This document shows, piece by piece, positions 21,414-29,800 of a stretch of DNA of 64,000 nucleotides. How positions within the stretch are numbered: position 1 is the first letter of the stretch; each line of letters begins with the position of its first letter. A program made the translations under genes and the position numbers. Below the pieces are notes generated by a model. It saw only the letters and a list, made by a program, of their open reading frames with translations. It was not told where the DNA came from and did not search any database. The stretch comes from CAIWHR01 sp963813415 (GTDB taxonomy: Bacteria > Pseudomonadota > Gammaproteobacteria > Burkholderiales > Casimicrobiaceae), in contig CAWEYW010000001.1 in the NCBI GenBank assembly GCA_963813415.1, positions 1 to 64,000 of the forward strand, written 5' to 3'.

Positions 21414-22186
21414 GCGCGGTGCTGCTGTGGCTCCACGCGCTTCCCGCCATGCTCGGACTCGCGGCGATCGCCTGGGTGATCGCGACGGTGCGGCGCAACG
21501 TCGGGCTCGTCGACATCTTCTGGTCGCTTTTCTTTCTGACCGGCGCCGCCGTGTACGCAGCCGCGATGACGACGCTCGAAATTCGCGGGTGGCTCGTGCT
21601 CGCGCTCGTGACCGTCTGGTCGCTCCGTCTTTCCGGCTACCTCGCAGCGCGCAACTGGAACGCACCCGAGGATCGCCGCTACCGCGCGATGCGCGAGCGC
21701 AACGATCCCGGTTTCGCATGGAAAAGCCTTTACCTCGTCTTCGGACTGCAGGCGCTGCTGGCGTGGGTGATTTCCGCACCGCTCGCCGCCGCGATCGGAT
21801 CTGCCGATTCGCTCGGCGCGCTCGATATCGTCGGCACCGCCCTCGTGGCCTTCGGCATCGGGTTCGAGACGCTCGCGGACGCGCAGCTTTCCCGCTTCAA
21901 GGAGCTTCCCGCGAACGCCGGCCGCGTCATGGACCGCGGCCTGTGGCGCTACAGCCGGCATCCCAACTACTTCGGCGAATGCTGCGTCTGGTGGGGCCTC
22001 TACGCGATCGCGCTCGGCGCCGGCGGGTGGTGGACGGTGTTCTCGCCGATCGTCATGACCGTGCTGCTGCTCAAGGTGTCGGGCGTGACGCTTCTCGAAA
22101 GGGACATCGGCGAGCGCCGACCCGCCTATCGCGACTACGTGGCCCGTACGAACGCCTTCCTTCCAGGACCGCGGAGGGAGTCGTGA
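21410..22186 (+). CDS. DUF1295 family membrane protein
   Basis: This 258-residue polytopic protein resembles the steroid 5-alpha-reductase/ICMT fold. VDIFWSLFFLTGAAV is near the N-terminus, and GLWRYSRHPNYFGECCVWWGL near residue 180 is the NADPH-binding signature of the family. KVSGVTLLERDIGERRPAYRD and Y...TNAFLPGP close the C-terminus. It is probably a membrane reductase acting on a lipid. It is ATGA-coupled to DUF2878 upstream. Confidence 0.9.
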   Translation: MSAVLLWLHALPAMLGLAAIAWVIATVRRNVGLVDIFWSLFFLTGAAVYAAAMTTLEIRGWLVLALVTVWSLRLSGYLAARNWNAPEDRRYRAMRERNDPGFAWKSLYLVFGLQALLAWVISAPLAAAIGSADSLGALDIVGTALVAFGIGFETLADAQLSRFKELPANAGRVMDRGLWRYSRHPNYFGECCVWWGLYAIALGAGGWWTVFSPIVMTVLLLKVSGVTLLERDIGERRPAYRDYVARTNAFLPGPRRES

Positions 22187-22281
22187 TGCCGTCGCTGCTC
22201 GCCGTGCTGATGTCACCGGCCCTCGAACCGCCCGCGCCGCGCGCCCCGCAACTGCCACGAACCTGCGTGAGCATGCAATGA
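22186..22281 (+). CDS. Possible 31-residue coupled small protein
   Basis: ATG 22186 overlaps the DUF1295 stop (TGATG), and its own TGA at 22279-22281 overlaps the lipocalin start (ATGA). The frame would therefore carry ribosomes exactly across the only gap in this part of the operon. The peptide begins MPSLLAVLMS, then is proline-rich. It may be a real microprotein or just a coupling device. Confidence 0.4.
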   Translation: MPSLLAVLMSPALEPPAPRAPQLPRTCVSMQ

Positions 22282-22835
22282 ACGTTCGCCACCTGCTCCT
22301 TTCCGTGCTGTTCCTTTCCGGCTGCCAAAGCACGCCCCATCCGCCCCTGGCGCTGGTCGAGCGGGTGGACCTGCCGCGCTTCATGGGGGACTGGTACGTC
22401 ATCGCAAGCATTCCCACCTTCCTCGAGCGCGGCGCGCACGACGCGATTGAATCGTACCGCCTGGCGGCCGACGGTACGATCGAGACGACGTTCACCTTTC
22501 GGGCCGGCGGGTTCGACGGTGAACCCAAGCGCTACACGCCGCGAGGCTACGTCGTCGACCGCACATCCAACGCCGTCTGGGGCATGCAGTTCATCTGGCC
22601 GGTGAAGGCGGACTATCGCATCGTCTATCTCACACCCGACTACGCACAGACGGTGATCGCGCGCGAGAAGCGCGACTACGTCTGGATCATGGCGCGCACG
22701 CCGCAGATCTCCGACGCCGATTACCAGCGGATGCTGGAGTTCGTCGCGGCGCAGGGCTACGAAACTTCGAAGGTCGTCAAGGTGCCGCAGCGCCCACTCG
22801 ACAAACGCCCCGGCGCACCGAGGGATGCGTCGTGA
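22278..22835 (+). CDS. blc: Bacterial lipocalin lipoprotein (Blc-like)
   Basis: This 185-residue protein has a lipoprotein signal with lipobox LSGC at residues 13-16. The lipocalin motif FMGDWYVIASIPTF near residue 35 and the second conserved block YVWIMARTP near 133 are intact. Blc-type lipocalins bind lysophospholipids or fatty acids at the outer membrane. It fits an operon that remodels acyl chains. The C-terminal tail is basic and Pro-rich. It overlaps the desaturase start by four bases. Confidence 0.9.
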   Translation: MNVRHLLLSVLFLSGCQSTPHPPLALVERVDLPRFMGDWYVIASIPTFLERGAHDAIESYRLAADGTIETTFTFRAGGFDGEPKRYTPRGYVVDRTSNAVWGMQFIWPVKADYRIVYLTPDYAQTVIAREKRDYVWIMARTPQISDADYQRMLEFVAAQGYETSKVVKVPQRPLDKRPGAPRDAS

Positions 22836-23755
22836 TGACCGGCCGCATGGGCGTCGCGCTCAGGCGCTGGATCGACGCCAGCGTGGCCGCGCCGGCGGAA
22901 GCCGCCGACGCGAAGCGCATCGACTGGCCGCGCGTGGTGCCGTTCGCGCTGCTGCACGCCGGCTGCCTTGGCGCGCTGTGGACCGGGACGAGCGCGGTCG
23001 CGGTCGTCGTCGCGGTCGCACTTTTCGCGCTGCGCATGTTCGCCGTGACCGCCTTCTACCATCGCTACTTTTCGCACCGCGCGTTCCGCACGTCGCGCGC
23101 GGCGCAGTTCGTCTTTGCCGTGCTCGGTGCGACTGCCGTGCAGCGTGGGCCGCTGTGGTGGGCATCGCACCACAGGCACCATCACGCGCACGCTGACCGG
23201 CCGGCGGACAGCCATTCGGCGAGTGAACACGGTTTCCTCTGGAGCCACGTCGGCTGGTTCCTGGCGCGCGATAACTTCGTCGCGCGGCTCAAGCTCGTGC
23301 CGGATCTCGCACGCTACCCGGAATTGCGCTGGCTCGATCGCTTCGACGTCGCGGTGCCAGCGCTCCTCGCCGCGGCGCTCTACGGTGCGGGATGGTGGCT
23401 CGAGCAGGCTGCGCCCGAGCTCGGCACGAGCGGCGCGCAGCTCGTCGTGTGGGGCTTCTGCATCTCGACGGTGGCCCTCTACCACGCCACGTTCACGATC
23501 AACTCGCTCGCCCACCGGCTGGGCACCCGACGCTACGCGACGCGCGATGACTCACGCAACAATTTTTGGCTCGCCCTGCTCACCTTCGGCGAAGGGTGGC
23601 ACAACAACCATCACCGCTTCCCGGGCGCGGCGCGCCAGGGGGTCTATTGGTGGGAGATCGACGTCAGCTATTACGGGCTCCTCGCCCTGTCGGCGATGGG
23701 CGTGATCTGGGACCTGCGGCCGATGCCGCTCACAGCGCGCGAGCAACCCCGATGA
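22832..23755 (+). CDS. Acyl-CoA/acyl-lipid desaturase
   Basis: This 307-residue membrane di-iron desaturase has all three histidine boxes: HRYFSHRAF near residue 71, HHRHHHAHAD near 111 and HNNHHRFPG near 258. Its topology is that of stearoyl-CoA desaturase-like enzymes (several hydrophobic segments between the boxes). It introduces a double bond into fatty acyl chains. In related singlet-oxygen clusters a desaturase supplies or modifies the acyl chain used by the CFA-like enzymes. Confidence 0.92.
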   Translation: MMTGRMGVALRRWIDASVAAPAEAADAKRIDWPRVVPFALLHAGCLGALWTGTSAVAVVVAVALFALRMFAVTAFYHRYFSHRAFRTSRAAQFVFAVLGATAVQRGPLWWASHHRHHHAHADRPADSHSASEHGFLWSHVGWFLARDNFVARLKLVPDLARYPELRWLDRFDVAVPALLAAALYGAGWWLEQAAPELGTSGAQLVVWGFCISTVALYHATFTINSLAHRLGTRRYATRDDSRNNFWLALLTFGEGWHNNHHRFPGAARQGVYWWEIDVSYYGLLALSAMGVIWDLRPMPLTAREQPR

Positions 23756-25017
23756 AGATCGCCATCATCGGCAGCGGAATCGCCGGCAATGTCGTCGCGC
23801 ACCGGCTGCATCGCGAGCACGATGTCACGGTGTTCGAAGCAGCCGGGCACGTCGGCGGCCACAGCCATACTCACGTCGTGGAGCAGGCGACACGGCGCTA
23901 CGCGGTCGACACCGGGTTCATCGTTTTCAACGACCGGACGTACCCGCATTTCGTTGCGCTCCTCGGCGAGCTCGGCGTCGACTCGCAGGAGAGCAGCATG
24001 AGCTTCTCGGTCCGCTGCGAATCCACCGGGCTCGAATACAACGGAACGACGCTCAACGCGCTGTTCGCGCAGCGCCGCAACCTCGTGCGGCCCTCGTTCC
24101 TCGGCATGGTCCGCGACATCCTTCGGTTCAATCGCGAAGCGCCGGCGCTACTCGGGGAGAAGGCCGGGGAGCTGCCGCTCGGCGAATTGCTCGCGCGCGG
24201 ACGTTATGGCCGGGCGTTCACCGAGCACTACATCGTGCCGATGGGTGCCGCGATCTGGTCGACCGATCCCGCGGCAATGCTCGCGTTTCCAGCGCGATTC
24301 TTCGTGCGCTTCCTGCACAACCACGGGATGCTCACCGTGGACGACCGTCCGGTCTGGCGCACCGTGCGCGGCGGGTCCGCGCGCTACGTGGAGAAGCTCA
24401 CTGCGCCTTTTCGCGAGCGCATCCGTTTGAATACCCCGGTGGAGTGGATCCGGCGCTCCCCGGGCAGCGTGATCCTGAAAGCGCGCGGGCACGAGGCCGC
24501 GCGTTACGACGCCGCGTTCGTCGCCTGCCACAGCGACCAGGCCCTCGCGCTGCTCAGGGACGCGAGCGGCCCGGAGCGCGACGTGCTGGGCGCGATCCGG
24601 TATCAGCGCAACGACGCCGTGCTGCACACCGACGAGCGCATGCTCCCGAAGCGCAGGCTCGCGCGGGCGGCGTGGAACTATCACGTGCTGCCCGAACGCC
24701 GACCGGTTGCCCTCACCTACGACATGAACATCCTGCAGCGCCTGGACGCCCCCGAGCGGTTCCTGGTGACGCTCAACTGCGGCGACGCGATCGATCCGGA
24801 AAAGATCATCAAGCGACTGGTCTATCACCATCCGCTGTTCACGCGCGAGAGCATCGCTGCGCAGGGCCGCCACGCCGAACTCAATCGCGGCCGGCGGACG
24901 TACTACTGCGGAGCGTACTGGCGGAACGGCTTCCACGAAGACGGCGTCGTGAGTGCGCTCGATGCCCTCGGGCACTTTCAGGACGATCTCCTGGCCGACC
25001 GGAGAAGCGCGGCGTAA
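23752..25017 (+). CDS. FAD-dependent amine-oxidase-like oxidoreductase
   Basis: This 421-residue protein has the N-terminal FAD dinucleotide motif KIAIIGSGIAGNVVAHRL and the typical GGHSHTH continuation, and DTGFIVFNDRTYPHF is a hallmark of the cluster-associated amine oxidase family (COG2907). The C-terminus (YYCGAYWRNGFHEDGVVSAL) closes the FAD site. The substrate is not known; relatives next to DUF1365 and CFA genes are thought to oxidise unsaturated lipids. It is ATGA-coupled to the desaturase. Confidence 0.9.
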   Translation: MKIAIIGSGIAGNVVAHRLHREHDVTVFEAAGHVGGHSHTHVVEQATRRYAVDTGFIVFNDRTYPHFVALLGELGVDSQESSMSFSVRCESTGLEYNGTTLNALFAQRRNLVRPSFLGMVRDILRFNREAPALLGEKAGELPLGELLARGRYGRAFTEHYIVPMGAAIWSTDPAAMLAFPARFFVRFLHNHGMLTVDDRPVWRTVRGGSARYVEKLTAPFRERIRLNTPVEWIRRSPGSVILKARGHEAARYDAAFVACHSDQALALLRDASGPERDVLGAIRYQRNDAVLHTDERMLPKRRLARAAWNYHVLPERRPVALTYDMNILQRLDAPERFLVTLNCGDAIDPEKIIKRLVYHHPLFTRESIAAQGRHAELNRGRRTYYCGAYWRNGFHEDGVVSALDALGHFQDDLLADRRSAA

Positions 25018-25035
25018 GCCGGCAACGCGTGCTCC

Positions 25036-25674
25036 ATGCCGGACTTCCTTTACTACGCCCAACTCTTACTCGAAGGAGCGGCTGGAATGATGGGCATCAG
25101 GACCTACGAGGAGCCTCGCCATACCGTCGTCGACGAGCTTGCCGGCGGAATCGAGGTGCGCCGATACGAGCCTCGGCTCGGCGCCGAGGTGACGATGGAC
25201 GGTCTCGCCGACCGGGCGGGTCGCGATCGCGCGTTCTCGGTTCTGTTCGCCTACATCGCCGGCGCCAACCGCGGCGCCGATGGCGCCGAGAAGATTGCGA
25301 TGACAGTCCCCGTTGAGACGCAGCACCGCGGCGAAGAGATTGCGGCGACCGTGCCGGTGGAAACCGCGGGCGAGCCATCCGGGGTTCGCATGCGCTTCTT
25401 CCTTCCGTCACGCTATACGCTCGAAACCGCGCCGGGGCCGTCCGACCCGCGGGTGAAACTCGTCGAGATCCCGGCCGAGACGATCGCGGTGCTGCGCTAC
25501 AGCGGCTCCCCTGACGCGCGCGAGATCGCCCTACGCAGCGAAGCGCTGCTCCGCGCTCTCGCCGACTCGCGCTGGCGGGCCGTGGGCGACCCCGTTTCCC
25601 TGTTCTATGACGCGCCGTTCACGCCGCCCCTCCTGCGGCGCAACGAGGCAGCGGTCACCGTGGAAGCGCGATGA
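25036..25674 (+). CDS. SOUL family haem-binding protein
   Basis: This 212-residue protein has a short hydrophobic N-terminus (FLYYAQLLLEGAAGMMG), not a clear signal peptide. The SOUL/HBP domain starts at TYEEPRHTVVDELAGGIEVRR and includes FSVLFAYIAGANRG, KIAMTVPVETQ and FFLPSRYTLETAP, then FYDAPFTPPLLRRNEAAV. SOUL proteins bind haem or porphyrins, which are photosensitisers, so a role in photo-oxidative defence is plausible. It lies 18 bases behind the oxidoreductase gene. Confidence 0.9.
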   Translation: MPDFLYYAQLLLEGAAGMMGIRTYEEPRHTVVDELAGGIEVRRYEPRLGAEVTMDGLADRAGRDRAFSVLFAYIAGANRGADGAEKIAMTVPVETQHRGEEIAATVPVETAGEPSGVRMRFFLPSRYTLETAPGPSDPRVKLVEIPAETIAVLRYSGSPDAREIALRSEALLRALADSRWRAVGDPVSLFYDAPFTPPLLRRNEAAVTVEAR

Positions 25675-26456
25675 GCCACCGCGGCCTGCAGAGCGCGCTC
25701 TACGTGGGGTCGCTGCGTCACCGTCGCTTCATCCCCGCGCCTCACGCGTTCGAATATCGCGTGTGCATGGTGTGGCTCGACACGAGCGAGCTCGACCGCG
25801 TGTTCCGCGGGCGCTGGCTCTGGTCGACCCGTCGTCCGGCCCTCGCGTGGCTGCGCCGCGCCGACTACCTGGGCGATGCGCGCGTACCGCTCGATGAGGC
25901 CGTGCGGGAGCGCGTAGCGCATGCAACCGGGACGCGGCCGTCCGGACCGGTGCGCATGCTCACGCACCTGCGCACCTTCGGCCACTGCTTCAATCCGGTG
26001 ACGTTCTATTACTGCTACGACGCCGCTGGAGAGAGCGTCGAGACCATCGTCGCGGAAATCACCAACACGCCGTGGAACGAGCGCCACTCCTACGTGCTCC
26101 CGGCGCGCGCGGGCGACGCGGACGGCCACAGGCTGCGCTTTCGCTTCGCCAAGGACTTCCACGTCTCGCCGTTCATGCCCATGGATGTCGAGTACGACTG
26201 GCGCTTTTCCCAGCCGGGCGCACGTCTTGCCGTGCACATGCAAAACCGGCGTGAAGGCGCGATGCTGTTCGACGCGACGCTCTCGCTCGAGCGGCGGGAA
26301 CTGAGCGGCGCGAGCCTCGCGGGTGCACTGCTGCGCTTCCCGTTCGCGTCGCTGCGAGTCGTCGGCGCGATCTACTGGGAGGCGCTGCGTCTGCGGGCGA
26401 AGCGCATCCCCTTCCACGTTCACCCCGCCAAGCAGATCGTGAAGAAGACAACATGA
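25671..26456 (+). CDS. DUF1365 family protein
   Basis: This 261-residue protein has the family blocks SALYVGSLRHRRFIPAPHAF, RVCMVWLDTSELDRVF, LTHLRTFGHCFNPVTFYYCYD and FHVSPFMPMDVEYDWRFS. The function is unknown. DUF1365 is almost always encoded between the FAD oxidoreductase and a CFA synthase, as here, and is thought to act on membrane fatty acids. It is coupled by ATGA on both sides. Confidence 0.92.
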   Translation: MSHRGLQSALYVGSLRHRRFIPAPHAFEYRVCMVWLDTSELDRVFRGRWLWSTRRPALAWLRRADYLGDARVPLDEAVRERVAHATGTRPSGPVRMLTHLRTFGHCFNPVTFYYCYDAAGESVETIVAEITNTPWNERHSYVLPARAGDADGHRLRFRFAKDFHVSPFMPMDVEYDWRFSQPGARLAVHMQNRREGAMLFDATLSLERRELSGASLAGALLRFPFASLRVVGAIYWEALRLRAKRIPFHVHPAKQIVKKTT

Positions 26457-27718
26457 CCGACGCCACGTCGATTGCAAGCTCGCGGGGCGACCCGCGCCCG
26501 AACCCGCTGAGCGCCCTTGCGCGCAAGCTGCTCTTCTCCCGCCTCGCGAACGTGCAGGAAGGGCTGCTGCGCATTCGCGACGGCAGCGAGGTCTTCACGT
26601 TCGGTGCCGAGCGCACCGGCGTCGACACCACAGTCACGGTGCTCGATCCCGCCTTCTACAGTGAGATCGCCTTCGGCGGCTCGGTCGGGGCCGCCGAGTC
26701 GTACATGCTCGGGCACTGGCACGCGGACAACCTGACCGCGCTCATGCGCCTGATGCTTCGCAACCGCCAGGCGCTCGACGCGATGGAAGGCGGAATGGCA
26801 CGATGGTCGGCCCCACTGCGTCGCGCCGCGCACTGGCTGCATCGCAACACGCGGGCGGGCAGCCGGCGCAATATTTCGGCCCACTACGATCTCGGCAACG
26901 ATTTCTTCGAACTGTTCCTCGACGAGACGATGATGTACTCGTGTGCGCTGTTCGAGCGGCCCGGAATGTCGCTTGCGCAGGCCTCGACCGCCAAGCTCGA
27001 CGCGGTCTGCCGCAAGCTCGCGCTCGGCCCCCAGGACCACGTGCTCGAGATCGGAACGGGTTGGGGCGGCTTCGCGCTGCATGCGGCGCACCGGACCGGC
27101 TGCCGCGTCACCACGACCACGATCTCGCGCTGCCAGTACGAACGGGCGCGCGAGCGCGTGCGCGATGCCGGACTGGAGGGCCGCATCACCGTGCTTTTCG
27201 ACGATTACAGGGATCTCGAGGGCACGTACGACAAGCTCGTTTCGATCGAGATGATCGAGGCGATCGGGCACCAACATTTCGGCGAGTTCTTCCGCTGCTG
27301 CGCGGCCCGCCTCGCCCCCGGCGGCACGATGCTGCTGCAGTCGATCACGATCGCGGAGGAACACTACGCCCGGGCGCGCGACGAAGTCGATTTCATCAAG
27401 CGCTACATCTTTCCGGGCTCTTGCATCCCTTCGGAGCGCGCGCTCGTGCAGGCGATGACGACCGCGAGCGATCTGCGCGTCGTGCAGGTCGAAGAGATCG
27501 GTCCGCACTACGCTACGACGCTCGCGCACTGGCGTGAAAGCTTCCTCGGCCGCCTCGACGACGCTCGCGCACTCGGCTACTCGGAATCGTTCAACCGGAT
27601 GTGGGAGTTCTATCTCTGCTACTGCGAAGCGGGCTTCGTCGAGCGTGAGCTGGGTGATGTGCAGATGCTGCTCGTCCGCGATGCCGGCCCCCGGCGCGGC
27701 CTGCCGCATCGAGTGTAA
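26453..27718 (+). CDS. cfa: Cyclopropane-fatty-acyl-phospholipid synthase
   Basis: This 421-residue protein has the N-terminal lipid-binding domain, then NISAHYDLGNDFFELFLDETM near residue 140, MMYSCALF, the SAM motif VLEIGTGWGGFALHAA near 197 and VSIEMIEAIGHQHFGEFF near 262, and KRYIFPGSCIPS. It methylenates cis double bonds of membrane phospholipids. It is the last gene of the operon; no terminator hairpin is obvious after it. Confidence 0.94.
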   Translation: MTDATSIASSRGDPRPNPLSALARKLLFSRLANVQEGLLRIRDGSEVFTFGAERTGVDTTVTVLDPAFYSEIAFGGSVGAAESYMLGHWHADNLTALMRLMLRNRQALDAMEGGMARWSAPLRRAAHWLHRNTRAGSRRNISAHYDLGNDFFELFLDETMMYSCALFERPGMSLAQASTAKLDAVCRKLALGPQDHVLEIGTGWGGFALHAAHRTGCRVTTTTISRCQYERARERVRDAGLEGRITVLFDDYRDLEGTYDKLVSIEMIEAIGHQHFGEFFRCCAARLAPGGTMLLQSITIAEEHYARARDEVDFIKRYIFPGSCIPSERALVQAMTTASDLRVVQVEEIGPHYATTLAHWRESFLGRLDDARALGYSESFNRMWEFYLCYCEAGFVERELGDVQMLLVRDAGPRRGLPHRV

Positions 27719-27799
27719 GCGCCCCTTTGCGGGTGTGCTACGCGTGCAATCCGAGGCAATGTGCGTGCCGCTCCGGTCGCCGCGGGAGACGAAGGGCGC

Positions 27800-27957
27800 C
27801 TGGCTCGACTGGATCTTCTTCCGAGCGATGCAGCCATTCTGGCAAATGCGCAGTGCGTTCCCGCGAATGCCGATAGCTGCGTCCGTAGGCCCGTTCAGGC
27901 AAGGCGGTCCGGATGAATCGCTCGGCTTTGCCATTCGTGCGCGGCGTATAGAGCCGC
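27800..27957 (-). pseudogene. Fragment of an IS481-type transposase
   Basis: On the minus strand the frame reads LYTPRTNGKAERFIRTALPE, RAYGRSYRHSRERTAHLPEWL: the end of an integrase-core (rve) domain, including the NGKAERF signature of IS481/IS3-like transposases. About 50 codons remain and no flanking IS ends are visible. It marks the junction between the CarH operon and the second attC region. Confidence 0.75.
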
Positions 27958-27958
27958 T

Positions 27959-28303
27959 ATGCACTGGCACAAATCGAGAACGACGAGTCACCGCCAATTG
28001 GCTGCTTTATCATGTGGCCCCACAACGCCACCCACTATTGCACTCGCATCGCGAATACGAAAGCGTCTGTTCGTTGAACTTCTTCGGGTTGATGAGCGTT
28101 ACCGTAATCGTGGCTATGGGTCGGCACTTTTGGCTGCTCTCGAGGGCGCCGCGCATGACCGTAGGTGCTCTGATGCATTGCTTGAGACGCTAAGCGATCC
28201 GGCAGCTCATCTGCACTCGCGCAACGGGTACTGACCTATCGCTCAGGTTCCGGACCACATTCCCGGGTTAAGCAAATATGTGCTGCTCAAACCGTTGGCC
28301 TAA
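27959..28303 (+). pseudogene. Broken GNAT acetyltransferase gene
   Basis: Pieces of a GNAT domain occur in different frames: DESPPIGCFIMWPH in one, then VELLRVDERYRNRGYGSALLA and SDPAAHLHSRNGY in another, with a TGA at 28232-28234 and a continuation PIAQVPDHIPGLSKYVLLKPL that ends in the R'' of the next attC. The gene has at least one frameshift and one in-frame stop. Confidence 0.68.
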
Positions 28304-28381
28304 CCCGCCTCGAGCGGACGCCGATCTGCGCTGCTGCGGTACGCCGGCGCTTCCGCGGCGTCGCTCAACTTGGCGTTGGGC
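28298..28381 (+). repeat. attC site, second region, no. 1
   Basis: R'' GCCTAAC at 28298-28304 and R' GTTGGGC at 28375-28381, 84 bp, main family of the first array. Confidence 0.84.
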
Positions 28382-28403
28382 GCCGTTGGGCCGGCGGTAT
28401 ACT
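28376..28403 (+). promoter_or_regulatory. Possible hicBA promoter using the attC R' box as -35
   Basis: TTGGGC (28376-28381, part of R') and TATACT (28398-28403) are 16 bp apart. The -35 matches the consensus poorly, so this is tentative. Confidence 0.4.
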
Positions 28404-28426
28404 TGACGCTTCCACAGGAGGGTCCC

Positions 28427-28624
28427 ATGCGTTACCGCATCGCTCTTCATGAGTCGGAGGAAGGTTTCTCGGTTTCGGTGCCGGGACTGCCTGGCTGCTG
28501 GTCTCAGGGCACGACCGAGGCGGAAGCCATCGAAAACCCCAAGGATGCCATCCGGGAATACGTCGCGGTTGTAAACGAGCAGTTGCGCGGCGAACAAGTG
28601 CACGAGATCGAAGTGACGGTGTAG
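28427..28624 (+). CDS. hicB: HicB family antitoxin
   Basis: ATG 28427 follows AGGAGGG and gives 65 residues. The sequence YRIALHESEEGFSVSVPGLPG, WSQGTTEAEAIENPKDAIREY is the partially degraded RNase H-like HicB domain. It is the short form, without an added DNA-binding domain. HicB neutralises HicA; here the antitoxin gene comes first, three bases before hicA. Confidence 0.92.
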   Translation: MRYRIALHESEEGFSVSVPGLPGCWSQGTTEAEAIENPKDAIREYVAVVNEQLRGEQVHEIEVTV

Positions 28625-28627
28625 CCT

Positions 28628-28840
28628 TTGCCCAATATTCCGGGCGTCAATCATCTAGACGCTGTGAGAGCTCTTGAGGAGCGCGGATTTGTGGTGGTCC
28701 GGCAAGGCAAGCACATCGTGATGTCCGATGGCAGGCGTATTCTCACCATTCCTCGGCACAATCCCGTAAACGCTTTCACCCTCGGCGGTATCGTCCGAGA
28801 CACTGGCCTCACGGTGGAAGAGTTTCGTGAGCCTCTCTAA
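28628..28840 (+). CDS. hicA: HicA mRNA interferase toxin
   Basis: This 70-residue protein starts with TTG 28628. The double-stranded RNA-binding-like fold is complete: VNHLDAVRALEERGFVVVRQG, then KHIVMSDGRRILTIPRHNPV with the catalytic-histidine region GKHIVM and PRHNP, and GGIVRDTGLTVEEFREPL. HicA cleaves mRNA. It is paired with hicB and forms a single cassette. Confidence 0.9.
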   Translation: MPNIPGVNHLDAVRALEERGFVVVRQGKHIVMSDGRRILTIPRHNPVNAFTLGGIVRDTGLTVEEFREPL

Positions 28841-28852
28841 TCCGACAGCGGC

Positions 28853-28939
28853 GTCCAACCCAGCGTTCGAGCGGTCGCCGTTCGGCGTAGCTGCAACCTG
28901 TCGGCGCTTCTTTGGCGCCGCTCAACTATGGCGTTAGAG
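28853..28939 (+). repeat. attC site, second region, no. 2
   Basis: R'' GTCCAAC at 28853-28859 and R'-like GTTAGAG at 28933-28939, 87 bp, main-family arms. The last base of R' is off consensus. Confidence 0.78.
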
Positions 28940-28946
28940 GTTTCCC

Positions 28947-29495
28947 ATGACTCAAGCATTGCTGCTCATCGACATTCAAAATGACTACTTTCCCGGCGGT
29001 GCGATGGAGCTCGTTGGGAGTCCACCAGCTGGGGTCCAGGCCGGGAAACTACTCCGTGCATTCAGGCAAAGATCTCTCCCGATCATTCACATCCAACACG
29101 TCTCTACACGACAAGGCGCAACTTTTTTCTTGCCGAATACAGTGGGAGCGCAAATACACGAGTGCGTAGCGCCCAAAGTCGGCGAAACAGTATTTCAGAA
29201 GAATTTCCCAAACAGCTTTCGTGAAACACCGCTGCTTGAGCATCTACGCAAGCATGAAGTTACTCGACTTGTCATCGCAGGCATGATGACCCAAATGTGC
29301 ATTGATACAACCACGCGCGCCGCTACCGACCTTGGTTTTCAGTGCCTATTAGCTCATGATGCGTGCGCTACAAAGGCCCTGTCATTTGGTGGCGTCACCG
29401 TATCTGCCGAGAACGTGCAGACAGCATTTCTCGCCGCGCTCAATGGCTTGTTCGCACGGGTGCTCTCTGTCGAAGAAATATGCACCAACCTCTAG
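28947..29495 (+). CDS. Isochorismatase-like cysteine hydrolase
   Basis: This 182-residue protein has the family motifs: ALLLIDIQNDYFPGGAME with the catalytic Asp, a Lys in FQKNFPNSFRETPLLEHL, and the cysteine in TRLVIAGMMTQMCIDTTTRAA. The family includes nicotinamidases and N-carbamoyl hydrolases; the substrate here is unknown. The gene begins eight bases after an attC and is complete. A second, different member is encoded at 39213. Confidence 0.88.
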   Translation: MTQALLLIDIQNDYFPGGAMELVGSPPAGVQAGKLLRAFRQRSLPIIHIQHVSTRQGATFFLPNTVGAQIHECVAPKVGETVFQKNFPNSFRETPLLEHLRKHEVTRLVIAGMMTQMCIDTTTRAATDLGFQCLLAHDACATKALSFGGVTVSAENVQTAFLAALNGLFARVLSVEEICTNL

Positions 29496-29511
29496 CACTT
29501 CGTTCCCGGGG

Positions 29512-29583
29512 ACGCTGCGCGACAAAGGCCGTATCGTCCTTTACGCCGGTCTCACGGTGGAAGAATTTCGTGATCTTCTTTGA
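29512..29583 (+). pseudogene. C-terminal remnant of a hicA gene
   Basis: The frame ending TGA at 29581-29583 reads GTLRDKGRIVLYAGLTVEEF, very like the last part of the intact HicA at 28628. No upstream toxin sequence or antitoxin remains. Confidence 0.6.
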
Positions 29584-29594
29584 TCCTGCAGCGG

Positions 29595-29790
29595 CGCCAA
29601 CTCGGCGTTCGAGTGGACGCGGATCGGCGTTGCTTCAACCAGTCAGCCGAGACCAAAGCGGGTCGCGTTCTGAAGCTGGCGAGGCAAGACTGGTGACGGG
29701 TGGGGCTCCAAGTCCGGTAGTCAGAGCAAATTGCGTTGCTGCGGTACGCCGGTGGCACTCAAGCGGTGCCACTCAACTGACTTGTTAGGG
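29595..29790 (+). repeat. attC site split by about 80-110 bp of foreign sequence
   Basis: The left arm (CGCCAACTCGGCGTTCGAG to CAACCAGTC, ending about 29645) and the right arm (GCTGCGGTACGCCGGTGGCA to R' GTTAGGG at 29784-29790) are recognisable. The sequence between them has no attC character and no gene. Confidence 0.6.
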
Positions 29791-29800
29791 CGCAAGCCGC

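Noticed and set aside
26420..27997. A 525-codon minus-strand frame over cfa
   Set aside because: It is a shadow frame; the only real minus-strand coding trace there is the IS481 fragment at 27800-27957, in a different frame.
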